The notes under the pieces are model-generated. The model was not told where the DNA came from and did no database searches. It saw only the letters and a list, made by a program, of their open reading frames with translations. A program made the translations under genes and the position numbers. From Woeseiaceae bacterium (GTDB lineage: Bacteria > Pseudomonadota > Gammaproteobacteria > Steroidobacterales > Woeseiaceae), in the NCBI GenBank assembly GCA_021773035.1, contig JAJFKU010000056.1, positions 186,001 to 250,000 on the forward strand: a DNA stretch of 64,000 nt, written 5' to 3'. Positions 35,927 through 44,386 of this stretch are shown one piece after another. How positions within the stretch are numbered: the first letter of the stretch is position 1; the number at the start of each line of letters is the position of its first letter.

Positions 35927-36214
35927 TCAGTGCAATCTCGACCAGCTGACCAGTTTCACGGCATTGCGCTTCAGGTCAAAGTTGCTGGCCAGAATGGCTT
36001 CGATGTCTCGCGAGTCGGAACTCTGCTCCATGGGAACGTTCAACTCCACTACGCCACAGAACTCGTTGCCACCGCGATACATGGTGTCGGTCAATATGAA
36101 CTGCGTGTAGTACTTCGCGGACATGGCTCTAATGTACGCGTCGTGAGCGATGGTATCTGTGAGGCAGAGCACAATTTTCCGGCGCTGCGCTGCGGGGGCG
36201 GAAAAACTTGACAT
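35927..36214 (-). CDS. small protein of unknown function
   Basis: 95 residues with no family recognised. It has no signal peptide or membrane helix and is rich in Ser and Val with mixed charges (LCLTDTIAHDAYIRAM, then RGGNEFCGVVELNVP). The terminator immediately downstream supports a genuine transcribed gene. It is divergent from the OmpA-type gene across 157 bases, in which TGACATAAGTCA, a small inverted repeat, lies at its very start. Confidence 0.68.
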   Translation of the reverse strand: MSSFSAPAAQRRKIVLCLTDTIAHDAYIRAMSAKYYTQFILTDTMYRGGNEFCGVVELNVPMEQSSDSRDIEAILASNFDLKRNAVKLVSWSRLH

Positions 36215-36371
36215 AAGTCACACTGCGGCTGTTTTTGGCGTAAAATTTGCGGCTTAGGCGACACGATGCACAGATTTACGGCGACGGCATATGTAATATC
36301 GTCGTCGTTTCGCCAATGCTTGGCCGACTCATTGCCTCAACGTTAAGCAAAACACAACGGGAATCGAATAC

Positions 36372-37838
36372 ATGGTCGCTAAAACCGGACTGCTGAGACT
36401 GATGATTGTAAGCGTGATCCTGCTCGCCGCTGGCAGTGGGTACGCGCAGGACGAACTCCGCAACACCTTCTTCAAGGATGCCGATGCCGCGAAATCGCTC
36501 GCCGACGAGCACAACGCCGAACTTCTCGCTCCCCGCAGTTACGAGCGGGGCATGAAAGAATACCGCGACGCGGAAACGGCGCTCGAACGCGGCCGGAACA
36601 TCGAATACGTACGTTCAAATGCCGCAGATGCCACCAGCAATTTCAAGACAGCGGCGGAAGCAGCCAGACTTGCCAATACGGCCCTGGCGCAGGTCATGAA
36701 AAGCCGCCAGGATGCCGCAAACGCCGAGGCGCCGCAGCGAGCCCCCGAAATCTGGTCGGAAGCACAGCGTAAATTCGGTGACGCTATTCGTCTGCTGGAG
36801 CGCGGCGACCTCAAGGGTTCAAAGCGAAAAGACATCGAGGCCACGGGTCTCTACCGCGACGCGGAACTGGTCGCGATCAAGGAACAATATCTCAGTGAAA
36901 CCCGGCGGCTGCTCGCAGACGCAGATCGCGCACGCGTCGGCCGTTATGCTCCGATCACGCTCGGCAAGGCCAAGCAGTTACTGGCCGACGCCGATCGCGA
37001 ACTCAACGAAAACCGCTATGACACCGATCTGCCCCGCAGTCTCGCGATACAGGCGAACTACGAGGCGAAACACGCACTGTATCTTTCGGAAATCGTACGC
37101 CAGGTTCGTGACAAGAAGCTAAGCGCCGAGCAGCTGGTTCTGAACTGGGAGCAGCCGATGCAGGCTATCGCCGGCGTTGCCGACGTCGTGCCGGACATGC
37201 AGGAAGGGCCGGGGCTCCTGACGGCCGAACTGGTTGCCTACTTTGAAGCGCAGGCCAGCGAGTTGCAGTCCCTGCAGCAGGAAAAAGCCGAGAACGAAAT
37301 TCGCCTGGCCGATCTCGAAGAAGAACTAAGAGCGCTGGACGAACGCCTCGGCGGCGCGACTGCCGAACGTGCGGCACTGGTTCAGCGGCTCGAAGCGCAG
37401 GCTCGTGTCAAGCAACAGTTCGCGCAGGTTGAGAAGATGTTCGCCTCCACCGAAGCACGAGTATTTCGCGAGGGCGATACCGTGATTTTGCGTATGGTGG
37501 GCTTAAGCTTCGACAGCGGTGCGTCGCAGATCAAGCCCGAAAATTTCGACTTGCTGGGCAAGGTAGAAAAAGCCATCGACGTGTTCCCGCGCAGCGAATT
37601 GATTATCGAGGGCCATACCGACTCCCACGGCGGCGACGACTCCAATCAGAAACTCTCCCAGGAGCGTGCCGAATCGGTACAGCAGTACATGATCAACGCG
37701 ATGCGGATTCCGACGTATCGTCTTATCGCCACCGGTTACGGCGAAACCCGACCGGTTGCCAGCAACGAAACCGAGCCGGGTCGTGCCCGTAACCGGCGCA
37801 TCGACATCGTCATCAAACCGAATCTGGAAGCCAATTAG
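36372..37838 (+). CDS. OmpA-family outer-membrane protein with long helical domain
   Basis: 488 residues. Signal peptide (about 1-25, ending GYA). A DUF4398-like helical region fills about 30-380, rich in Ala, Glu and Arg with clear coiled-coil character (LEEELRALDERLGGATAERAAL in pieces). The C-terminal OmpA domain carries SFDSGASQIKPEN, IIEGHTDSHGGDDSNQKLS and the closing GRARNRRIDIVI. It probably binds peptidoglycan and spans toward the outer membrane. It is monocistronic. Confidence 0.9.
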   Translation: MVAKTGLLRLMIVSVILLAAGSGYAQDELRNTFFKDADAAKSLADEHNAELLAPRSYERGMKEYRDAETALERGRNIEYVRSNAADATSNFKTAAEAARLANTALAQVMKSRQDAANAEAPQRAPEIWSEAQRKFGDAIRLLERGDLKGSKRKDIEATGLYRDAELVAIKEQYLSETRRLLADADRARVGRYAPITLGKAKQLLADADRELNENRYDTDLPRSLAIQANYEAKHALYLSEIVRQVRDKKLSAEQLVLNWEQPMQAIAGVADVVPDMQEGPGLLTAELVAYFEAQASELQSLQQEKAENEIRLADLEEELRALDERLGGATAERAALVQRLEAQARVKQQFAQVEKMFASTEARVFREGDTVILRMVGLSFDSGASQIKPENFDLLGKVEKAIDVFPRSELIIEGHTDSHGGDDSNQKLSQERAESVQQYMINAMRIPTYRLIATGYGETRPVASNETEPGRARNRRIDIVIKPNLEAN

Positions 37839-38009
37839 GGTTCCGCTGTCGCAAGTCATACTTGACGGATTGGCTGGAGATTCTTCGTCGGGACGGTTTC
37901 CTGGCCTCGACGCACCTGGTATTGCGCAGAGACATCGACGCCAAACGTGGCAAGCGGGCGGACGAACACTGACCAACCTGCACGAGCTTTGCCGCCAACG
38001 CCTACTCCG

Positions 38010-38045
38010 AAAAAAGGATGCCGGGCATCAACCCTCAACCCGGCA
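38010..38045 (-). terminator. intrinsic terminator overlapping a stop codon
   Basis: On the minus strand TGCCGGG, a 13-base loop containing the stop codon region, CCCGGCA, then TCC and six T. The stem overlaps the last codons of the lipase-like gene, a compact gene-terminator fusion. Confidence 0.8.
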
Positions 38046-38949
38046 AATAAGGATCGTGACTACGCCACCAGTCTGCAACGACACGCGCAGTTTGCGCATT
38101 GACGAGATAACCGTACTCAGAGTGCACATTGAGTTCGCCGTCTAATCGAAAATAGCTGAACAGCTCGTCGTCGTCGATGGCTTCGACCAGCCCGAGTTCC
38201 ACCATCTCTCCAAAGTCATTCGCCAGCCACGGATCGATCGCTGTCAGGTCGCCGACCGCAGACAGGTTCTTCCAACGCCGAATATTGCCCGGATAGCGAT
38301 CCACGCCGGCCCGTTCGTGACCGCTGAGTTTCCTTTGCATGAAACGCTGACCGAGCGGGCTGCCCATCGTCAGGAAAGTATCGATCTGCACGGGATTGCC
38401 CTGCTCGTGGCAGAGCTCCCACAGCGAATCGTAGGCAATGACCGATCCCATGCTGTGTGCAATCAGCAGTACGGGTCGTTCGCTACCGGCGGCCGCCAGC
38501 AAGCTGATCTTGAGGCGTTGCCTGACCTGGTCGGCAATGCCGTTCTTGTTGTTTTCGTAGCGCATCAGATCGCGCAGATGCACTTCCATACGCTCGGAGG
38601 CGAGGTGTGGAATCAGGAATGGCAACAGATCACCGAGCCGGTAAATCGCCCGCGTCAGCCGGCGCAGCCAGGACGACGCCTCCGCGATATCCTGCCGCCC
38701 GGGCGCCGCCTGCTCGATGACGGCATCGATGGCCGCTCGATCCTGGCCAATGTCAGAGTGGCTGCCGTAAAAATCGTAAGTCCAGGAAACGATTTCGAAG
38801 TTACTCGCCGACGTCCCCAACGCATCGGCCACCGGTGCATCCACTCGACGCAGGCCGCTGTGCAGGCAACGCAACAACGCCTCGCGGTGCAGGTCGGGTT
38901 CGGGCTTTGGCAGCAACCCGGGAATGTAGATAACGAGAGGTTTTGTCAT
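38035..38949 (-). CDS. alpha/beta-fold hydrolase, lipase-like
   Basis: 304 residues, no signal peptide. Its N-terminal strand (PLVIYIPGLLP) and nucleophile elbow IAHSMGSVIAYDSLW (about 164-178) fit an alpha/beta hydrolase; the later TMGSPLGQRFM and SAVGDLTAIDPW resemble lipase/GPI-deacylase-like families. The acid and His of the triad are not certain (a candidate is HSEYGYL). The substrate is unknown. It follows a HAD-hydrolase gene by 2 bases, probably cotranscribed, and ends in an overlapping terminator. Confidence 0.8.
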   Translation of the reverse strand: MTKPLVIYIPGLLPKPEPDLHREALLRCLHSGLRRVDAPVADALGTSASNFEIVSWTYDFYGSHSDIGQDRAAIDAVIEQAAPGRQDIAEASSWLRRLTRAIYRLGDLLPFLIPHLASERMEVHLRDLMRYENNKNGIADQVRQRLKISLLAAAGSERPVLLIAHSMGSVIAYDSLWELCHEQGNPVQIDTFLTMGSPLGQRFMQRKLSGHERAGVDRYPGNIRRWKNLSAVGDLTAIDPWLANDFGEMVELGLVEAIDDDELFSYFRLDGELNVHSEYGYLVNAQTARVVADWWRSHDPYLPG

Positions 38950-38951
38950 CG

Positions 38952-39644
38952 CTATTCGACAACGCCCAACAGGCCCGGCAACTCACCCACATGCGTCACC
39001 TCGATATCCGGAGATGCATACTCGACCGGCCACGCGTCAGCGTTACGATTGACCCAGACGGTCCGGAGGCCCGCGCTTTTTGCGCCATCGACGTCGTACC
39101 TCGGATGATCGCCGACGTGCAGTGTCTGCTCCCTGGTCGCACCGCCAACCTCAACGGCCAATTCGAAAACCTGCGCTGCCGGTTTCGCAGCGCCGGCTCT
39201 CGTCGCCGTAACGATATCGTCGAACAGATGTGCAATACCGATAGTCTCCAGGTTCGCGTTGCCGTTGGTGACGGCGATCAGCGAATAGCGGCTTCCCAGG
39301 CTTTCCAGTGTCGGGATGACTTCCGGGAACAGTTCGACGTCGTTTCGTACGGCATCGAATACGGCGAAGGCCTCGTCGATAAAGCCCGTCCCATAGCCCG
39401 CCGCGGTGCCAACCCGGCAGAGTATCGTGCGGCGCAGAAAGGTCAGGTCGTGTGCCCGATCGGCGAACTCGACAACAATCCGCGAGCGCAGCTCCCGGAG
39501 ATCGGCCGGATTGTACATTTCGGTGATGCGCGGATAGTGTTTTCCAAGCCACCCATACAGCGTTTCCTCGGCACGCAGGATGACCGGGTGTATCTCCCAG
39601 AGCGTGTCATCGAGGTCCAGCGTGATTGTGCGTATGTCGTTCAA
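38952..39644 (-). CDS. HAD-superfamily hydrolase, YigB-like subfamily IA
   Basis: About 230 residues. Motif I is DLDDTLWEIHPV, motif II VTNGN, motif III Lys in GAAKPAAQVF, motif IV GDHPRYDVDGAKSAG. This is the pattern of subfamily IA phosphatases such as YigB (FMN/nucleotide phosphatases). Only TTG starts are available near the expected N-terminus: 39644 (LNDIRTI) is taken; the longer frames run into the divergent gloA leader. The substrate is not predictable. It leads the lipase-like gene. Confidence 0.82.
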   Translation of the reverse strand: MNDIRTITLDLDDTLWEIHPVILRAEETLYGWLGKHYPRITEMYNPADLRELRSRIVVEFADRAHDLTFLRRTILCRVGTAAGYGTGFIDEAFAVFDAVRNDVELFPEVIPTLESLGSRYSLIAVTNGNANLETIGIAHLFDDIVTATRAGAAKPAAQVFELAVEVGGATREQTLHVGDHPRYDVDGAKSAGLRTVWVNRNADAWPVEYASPDIEVTHVGELPGLLGVVE

Positions 39645-39717
39645 GGTTGCCGTCGGTTGCCATTTCAACGACCATTGTGAATTCAAACCCGACACGAGTC
39701 CAACGCGGAGCCCTGCG

Positions 39718-40137
39718 ATGAAATACCTGCATACCATGGTGCGCGTCGACGACGTCGACGCCTCGCTTGAGTTTTACTGCAATCAGCTCGGTTTGCGGGA
39801 GTTAAGACGCCACAACAGCGAGCAGGGCCGGTTTACGCTGATTTTTCTCGCAGCGCCCGGCGACGAAGAGGCGCAGGTCGAATTGACGCATAACTGGGAC
39901 CCCGAGGAATACGATGAGGGCCGCAATTTTGGCCACCTCGCGTATCGGGTGGATGACATCTATGCGCTTTGTCAGAAAATGCTGGATGCGGGCACAACGA
40001 TCAATCGGCCGCCCCGTGACGGACACATGGCGTTCGTTCGATCACCGGACAACATCTCGATAGAGCTGCTGCAGAAAGGCGAAGCCCTGGCGCCGCAGGA
40101 ACCGTGGGCATCCATGGAGAACACAGGTCACTGGTAA
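39718..40137 (+). CDS. gloA: lactoylglutathione lyase (glyoxalase I)
   Basis: 139 residues converting the methylglyoxal-glutathione hemithioacetal to lactoylglutathione. The metal ligands of E. coli GloA are all in register: His in KYLHTMVRV, Glu in VELTHNWDP, His in NFGHLAYRV, Glu in SIELLQKG. GGAG eight bases before the ATG fixes the start. The length and the HTM opening favour the Ni-type short bacterial enzyme. Confidence 0.93.
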   Translation: MKYLHTMVRVDDVDASLEFYCNQLGLRELRRHNSEQGRFTLIFLAAPGDEEAQVELTHNWDPEEYDEGRNFGHLAYRVDDIYALCQKMLDAGTTINRPPRDGHMAFVRSPDNISIELLQKGEALAPQEPWASMENTGHW

Positions 40138-40200
40138 GTGCTGTTCAGGGCAAGCGACACGAACGATGAATCGTAGAAAACCACAGCGGGCAGTAGAGCG

Positions 40201-40713
40201 ATGAATGGGTTGGGAGATCTGTTTACTGAGTTCCTGTTCGAGTACCCGTTTCTATGGCCTTTGTACGCCATGGGACTTTGGTACTTCATTATCCGACCGG
40301 TGCTCGGCGAGCAGGCAGAGCCCGGCGAACAACAGACGTTCGATAGAGTCGCCTACAATGAGCTGCTGAAACCAACAAAGCAGGCCTGGTTAGAAGCCGC
40401 TCTCGATGCGTTTTTACCCAAAGCCAGGGAAACCGGAGCTACGTTTGCGAGCCTGGCGAAGGAGTTCGTGCTGTGCAGCTTCGTCATGACGAACAAATAC
40501 TTCTATTTTTTTGGTCTCGACCAGAGTCTGCTGTCGAACAACTACGGAATCGGCAAGGTCGCCTATTCTGCGATAGCAAAAATCGATATCAAGGAAGGCT
40601 GGGTTAAGAAGCACATCACGATACACCTGTCTTCGGGTGAGGTTCTGCTGGTCAAGGACCTGATAAACGACGCGCCGGGGCGCTACCTCGATCTGCGGCT
40701 GGCGGAGAATTAG
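40201..40713 (+). CDS. protein of unknown function with N-terminal membrane helix
   Basis: 170 residues. A hydrophobic helix near 10-33 (FLWPLYAMGLWYFIIRPVL) is followed by a soluble part with aromatic-rich strands (MTNKYFYFFGLDQSLLSNNYGIGKVAYSAIAKIDI in pieces), which resembles bacterial PH-like membrane-associated modules, though no motif proves it. It lies 63 bases after gloA and 26 before a cupin gene. Confidence 0.68.
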   Translation: MNGLGDLFTEFLFEYPFLWPLYAMGLWYFIIRPVLGEQAEPGEQQTFDRVAYNELLKPTKQAWLEAALDAFLPKARETGATFASLAKEFVLCSFVMTNKYFYFFGLDQSLLSNNYGIGKVAYSAIAKIDIKEGWVKKHITIHLSSGEVLLVKDLINDAPGRYLDLRLAEN

Positions 40714-40739
40714 ACCCACTCATCGACTACTGGAAACCT

Positions 40740-41108
40740 ATGTTTGCTGTAAATCTTCTCAAGGAACTCGAGCACGTAGACGAATACTGGTCGCCGCGCG
40801 TAGTCGGCCAGGTGAACGATCAGTTCATCAAGGTTGCGAAACTCAAGGGTTCGTTCGTCTGGCACAAACACGATGAGGAAGATGAACTGTTCTACATCGT
40901 AAAGGGATGTCTGGTAATAGAGTACGAAGACGAGCACATCACGCTGCGCGAAGGCGATTTCCACGTTGTCCCGAGAGGGGCCATGCATAACCCGGTAGCG
41001 GAAGACGAATGCTGGATAGCGCTGATCGAATCTACTACGACGAAACACACCGGGGACATCGTTGTAGACAAAACCAGATCGATAGAGCAGCAGCTCGGAG
41101 AGCGCTAG
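40740..41108 (+). CDS. cupin-domain protein
   Basis: 122 residues forming a single cupin barrel. Motif 1 is WHKHDEEDELFYIVKG, with two His and a Glu as metal ligands, and motif 2 is PRGAMHNPVAEDEC, with the third His. Such small cupins are often metal-dependent isomerases or dioxygenase-like; the substrate is unknown. It is convergent with the MipA-like gene, 15 bases apart. Confidence 0.88.
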   Translation: MFAVNLLKELEHVDEYWSPRVVGQVNDQFIKVAKLKGSFVWHKHDEEDELFYIVKGCLVIEYEDEHITLREGDFHVVPRGAMHNPVAEDECWIALIESTTTKHTGDIVVDKTRSIEQQLGER

Positions 41109-41123
41109 CAAACGGCGCGAAAA

Positions 41124-41984
41124 TCAGTGCGCTGTCGCTGCCCGCCGTCTCGATTCCCACGCACTCCAGAAGAGAGCCAGCCGGATGCCACGATCATAGT
41201 CTCGCTGATACAGCGGGCTTGCGTCGTTCGCCGCGCCCTTGTTCACCCACAAACGGACCGAGCCGCGAAACTCCAGCCGGTCGGTAATTTTTCGATTCAG
41301 GCCAAGCAGAAACTCCGTATTCAAATAACCTGAAGAAGCGGCGAAAGCGGGCCTGCCCGGCGTCGCAAACTCCGGGGCCACGCCATAGAAAAAATCCATG
41401 TAGTCCCGGCTTGCCCATGCAGGAGCCACGCGAAAACGCAGCTCATTGTTACTACCGAAAAGGTCCCGCAGGAGATACTCGAGCTCCGGATTGAATATGA
41501 AACCACGGCCGGTTGGATCGAGGCCGTCAAGCGACAGGGCCGCCCGCGCCTGCAGGTTGAGTTTGAGTTCCCGGTCATCGTCCGGGCTGCCCTGAAGCGC
41601 GATCGTCAGCTCCGGGCCCGCTTCGAGCAGAAAATCCAGGTCCGGCATTCCGGCGCGAGATCTTAGCTCATCACTGTCCTCGGGAAAGCTGGCACTCACG
41701 CCCAGCGACAGTTTAACGCGGCCATTGTCGACGATGCGGCCATTGGCAATGTCCTCGAGGTCTTCTCCAAGGCGCAGGAAATCGCCGCGATACACCGGAT
41801 AAGGCAGCGGGAGAACGGTCAGGTTCTGATCCGACGACGAAGGATAGGCCGGAAAATTCTGTCCAAACGCAACCAGCCGGATCCCCCAGAGGCCCGGAAG
41901 GCTCTCATCGTTAACCTCCGCAGCGTGCACAAGCGCAGCCACGAACAACAGCAATAAGCAGACCACCACCCTCGGGAGCTTCAT
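41124..41984 (-). CDS. MipA/OmpV family outer-membrane beta-barrel protein
   Basis: 286 residues with a signal peptide (about 1-21, ending VHA). The mature start GIRLVAFGQNFPAYPSSSDQNLTVLPLPYPVYRGDFLR (in pieces) is the family's characteristic opening, followed by alternating amphipathic strands ending in an aromatic-containing C-terminus (LALFWSAW). MipA family proteins act in murein-synthesis complexes or as outer-membrane proteins. It appears monocistronic. Confidence 0.85.
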   Translation of the reverse strand: MKLPRVVVCLLLLFVAALVHAAEVNDESLPGLWGIRLVAFGQNFPAYPSSSDQNLTVLPLPYPVYRGDFLRLGEDLEDIANGRIVDNGRVKLSLGVSASFPEDSDELRSRAGMPDLDFLLEAGPELTIALQGSPDDDRELKLNLQARAALSLDGLDPTGRGFIFNPELEYLLRDLFGSNNELRFRVAPAWASRDYMDFFYGVAPEFATPGRPAFAASSGYLNTEFLLGLNRKITDRLEFRGSVRLWVNKGAANDASPLYQRDYDRGIRLALFWSAWESRRRAATAH

Positions 41985-42100
41985 TCAGACTCTCTCCACT
42001 AACCTGGTTTCTTTCGGGGTGGTAGTCTAACCCCATAAGATACGGCAGACACGATTGTCATTGGATGAACAACTAATGAACCAGATACCAGCGTCCATCC

Positions 42101-42724
42101 ATGCATAGAATAGCTTATGCCCTGCTCGCTATGCTGCTTGTCTCCTGCCAGACCGGCCGAGAACATTCGCCCGGCGACGACTACGCAGTATGGTCCGCTG
42201 CGAATACGGACGGGACATGGACCCGGTCAGCGGAAACTGCAGTAAGGAATACGTCTCTTCCGCGTCAAGTCCCGAAGGATATAGCCGCGTTCTGTCCGCG
42301 CTACCCGAGCCTCGATTCAGAATCCCGGGTGATGTTCTGGGCCGGCCTGTTATCGGCGATGGCGAAATTTGAAAGCAACTTCAATCCCGAAACGAAGTTT
42401 ACGGAGGAATTGAGAGACTCTCACAAGAACAGAGTTGTCAGCAGAGGTCTGTTGCAAATCTCGATCGAAAGCGCGAACCAGGCGCGCTATGCCTGCGGCA
42501 TTGTCGCAGCGAAAGACCTCCATGATCCGGCAATTAACCTGTCATGTGCCGCACGCATACTATCGACCTGGGTTGAGCTTGACGATGTGGTAGCTGCTAC
42601 CGGCAGGGAGAACACCGGCGGCGCACGCTACTGGTCCGTTCTCCGACATTCCAACGGCAGGGCAGCAAGAGTTCGGGCGCTGACGAAAGAACTCAGTTTC
42701 TGCGAAGCTCGATCAGCTACGTGA
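42101..42724 (+). CDS. lipoprotein with lysozyme/SLT-like transglycosylase domain
   Basis: 207 residues; lipobox LLVSCQT (Cys about 16). The region MAKFESNFNPETKFTE with SRGLLQISIES is the SLT/lysozyme pattern (catalytic Glu in FESNFNP, then GLLQI), so a peptidoglycan transglycosylase is likely. Cys-rich tail segments (RYACG, NLSCAARILSTW) match the helical lysozyme fold. It is divergent from the MipA-like gene and overlaps the BatD 3' end by 12 bases. Confidence 0.8.
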   Translation: MHRIAYALLAMLLVSCQTGREHSPGDDYAVWSAANTDGTWTRSAETAVRNTSLPRQVPKDIAAFCPRYPSLDSESRVMFWAGLLSAMAKFESNFNPETKFTEELRDSHKNRVVSRGLLQISIESANQARYACGIVAAKDLHDPAINLSCAARILSTWVELDDVVAATGRENTGGARYWSVLRHSNGRAARVRALTKELSFCEARSAT

Positions 42725-44386
42725 CGGCATCAGCGGCGGCAGCGGATCGTCGATGATCGTTTCCCTGTCTTCCACCATGACGTCGATGGAACGCAGCGAT
42801 TTGGCGAGCGCAGCTCCGTCCCAGTCTGCACCGCGTACTCCGTAGCTGTTCGCTGACAGGCGCTGCAGTTCATCGCGCAACGGCGGTGCAACGCGAGCAG
42901 CCAGATCGCCGATATTGCGGGGTGCGTCCTGCGGCCACTGCAGGCGCGCCCATTCGATCAGCGCCGCCCGCACAGCCGCTTTGTCCCCGGAGCCCGCCGC
43001 TTTTCTCGCGGCCTTTACGAACTTCGCCTGCTGCTTGTAAACCGGTGGCGGCTCGGGCTCCCGGCGTTCCGGCGTGCGTTCTCGTGACGACCACCACCAC
43101 GCCAGCACGGTCAACAGCCAGATAGCAGCAATCAACTGGCTCGCTCGCTTCCAGAACCCGTCGCTCATCGGCAGGTCCTGCGGTATTTCCACGGGCGCAG
43201 CCTCTGGCTCCACCACGACTGGAGCGACGGCTGCTACCACGGGTGCATCCACCTGAATCGTTCGCGACGGCAGTCGCGCAACGCGCCACTCACCCGCTTC
43301 GATATTCCACCACGGCACCCTGACCTCCGGAATATCAACCGCACCACCACGCACGCCAATCATCGCGTACTGATCGCGGCGGATGCCACGAATACCTTCC
43401 GCTTCGTTAATGCGGCTGAGGTCGGGCTTGTCCTCATAGACGTTCATGCCCTCGATCAGCGGCACTTCGATCGCCGGAATCTGCGTTTCGATCTGGCCGA
43501 GGGCCGTCACGGTAATCTTGCGTGTCACCGGTTCGCCGGCAGCGATCTCACGGGGTTCGCGAGACCATTCTTCGCTGAGCTGAACGTCCCTGGCCGGCAG
43601 CCACGCCGCGTCCGGAAACTCAGCCGGCGGCGCCGGAATGGGCAGCACCTCAATAACATGCGCTTCGGACTCGAACACCTTGCGACCGGTGATGCGGCCG
43701 TTACGCAATACGCGCGCCTCGAACAACGCCGGCGATATAGACACTTCGCCACTGGCTTGCGGATAAATAGCCAATACGCGCTCTATGACGCTATAGGGGC
43801 GCCCGTTCAGTATCGCCTCATAGCTGCGCTCGTCTCCGGCACGCTCAACCAGCACTTCAGCGCCGCTAAACACCGGGTCGCGACGACCTTCCTGGCGAGT
43901 GGCTACCGCCCGGTAAACTTTGAAACGATATAGCACCTGCGACTGGACAAAAACCTCGGTCTGGTCGACTTCGCTGGTGATGAATACATCCGCCTCGCCG
44001 GGCGGCGTATGGGTTGCTTCGTTGACTATGATGGAAATCGGTTCACTTTTCTCATTACCGACGGTGATTGCAGGAATCTCCTGCCTGCCGGTGGATTTTG
44101 CCATCAACAGAACGCTCCAGGTCCGGTCACGCCGTAGCTGGCCGCCGACGATTGTCGTATTGCTAAGCTCGGTGTGTTGCCGGCGTACGAACTTGTCATC
44201 GAGAACCGTGAAGTCGGGTTTCAGCTCAATGTTGTTATCGACGATGATCTGCAGGACAAACGATTCGTTCAGATCGACTGATGGGCGATCAACTCGAGCC
44301 GTGACCGCCGCATACGAACTCGAGACGAATGCCAGCACACCGATAAGACTGAATACTGCGCTGCGAAAAACTGTGCAATTAAGCAT
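42713..44386 (-). CDS. batD: BatD-like oxygen-tolerance protein
   Basis: About 557 residues from MLNCTVFRS. Signal/anchor near 8-27; a large periplasmic beta-rich region (about 27-400) with Ig-like modules typical of BatD; one membrane helix near 420-440; a cytosolic Arg/Pro-rich segment and helical tail. Bat proteins are membrane parts of MoxR-linked modules; the name oxygen tolerance comes from Bacteroides. Its start shares one base with the stop of the VWA-TPR gene (TAATG), so the pair is translationally coupled. Confidence 0.88.
   Translation of the reverse strand: MLNCTVFRSAVFSLIGVLAFVSSSYAAVTARVDRPSVDLNESFVLQIIVDNNIELKPDFTVLDDKFVRRQHTELSNTTIVGGQLRRDRTWSVLLMAKSTGRQEIPAITVGNEKSEPISIIVNEATHTPPGEADVFITSEVDQTEVFVQSQVLYRFKVYRAVATRQEGRRDPVFSGAEVLVERAGDERSYEAILNGRPYSVIERVLAIYPQASGEVSISPALFEARVLRNGRITGRKVFESEAHVIEVLPIPAPPAEFPDAAWLPARDVQLSEEWSREPREIAAGEPVTRKITVTALGQIETQIPAIEVPLIEGMNVYEDKPDLSRINEAEGIRGIRRDQYAMIGVRGGAVDIPEVRVPWWNIEAGEWRVARLPSRTIQVDAPVVAAVAPVVVEPEAAPVEIPQDLPMSDGFWKRASQLIAAIWLLTVLAWWWSSRERTPERREPEPPPVYKQQAKFVKAARKAAGSGDKAAVRAALIEWARLQWPQDAPRNIGDLAARVAPPLRDELQRLSANSYGVRGADWDGAALAKSLRSIDVMVEDRETIIDDPLPPLMPSRS

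Noticed and set aside
36208..36246. TTGACA...TAAAAT as a promoter of the OmpA-type gene
   Set aside because: The hexamers are good but the spacing is 27 bases, too long for a sigma-70 promoter.
37839..38034. Small genes in the gap after the OmpA-type gene
   Set aside because: Short open frames here are Arg/Ser-rich without ribosome sites; apart from the terminator of the convergent gene I see nothing.
42101..42724. Phage endolysin
   Set aside because: The lysozyme-like domain follows a lipoprotein signal and sits among chromosomal envelope genes, so a cellular transglycosylase is more likely.
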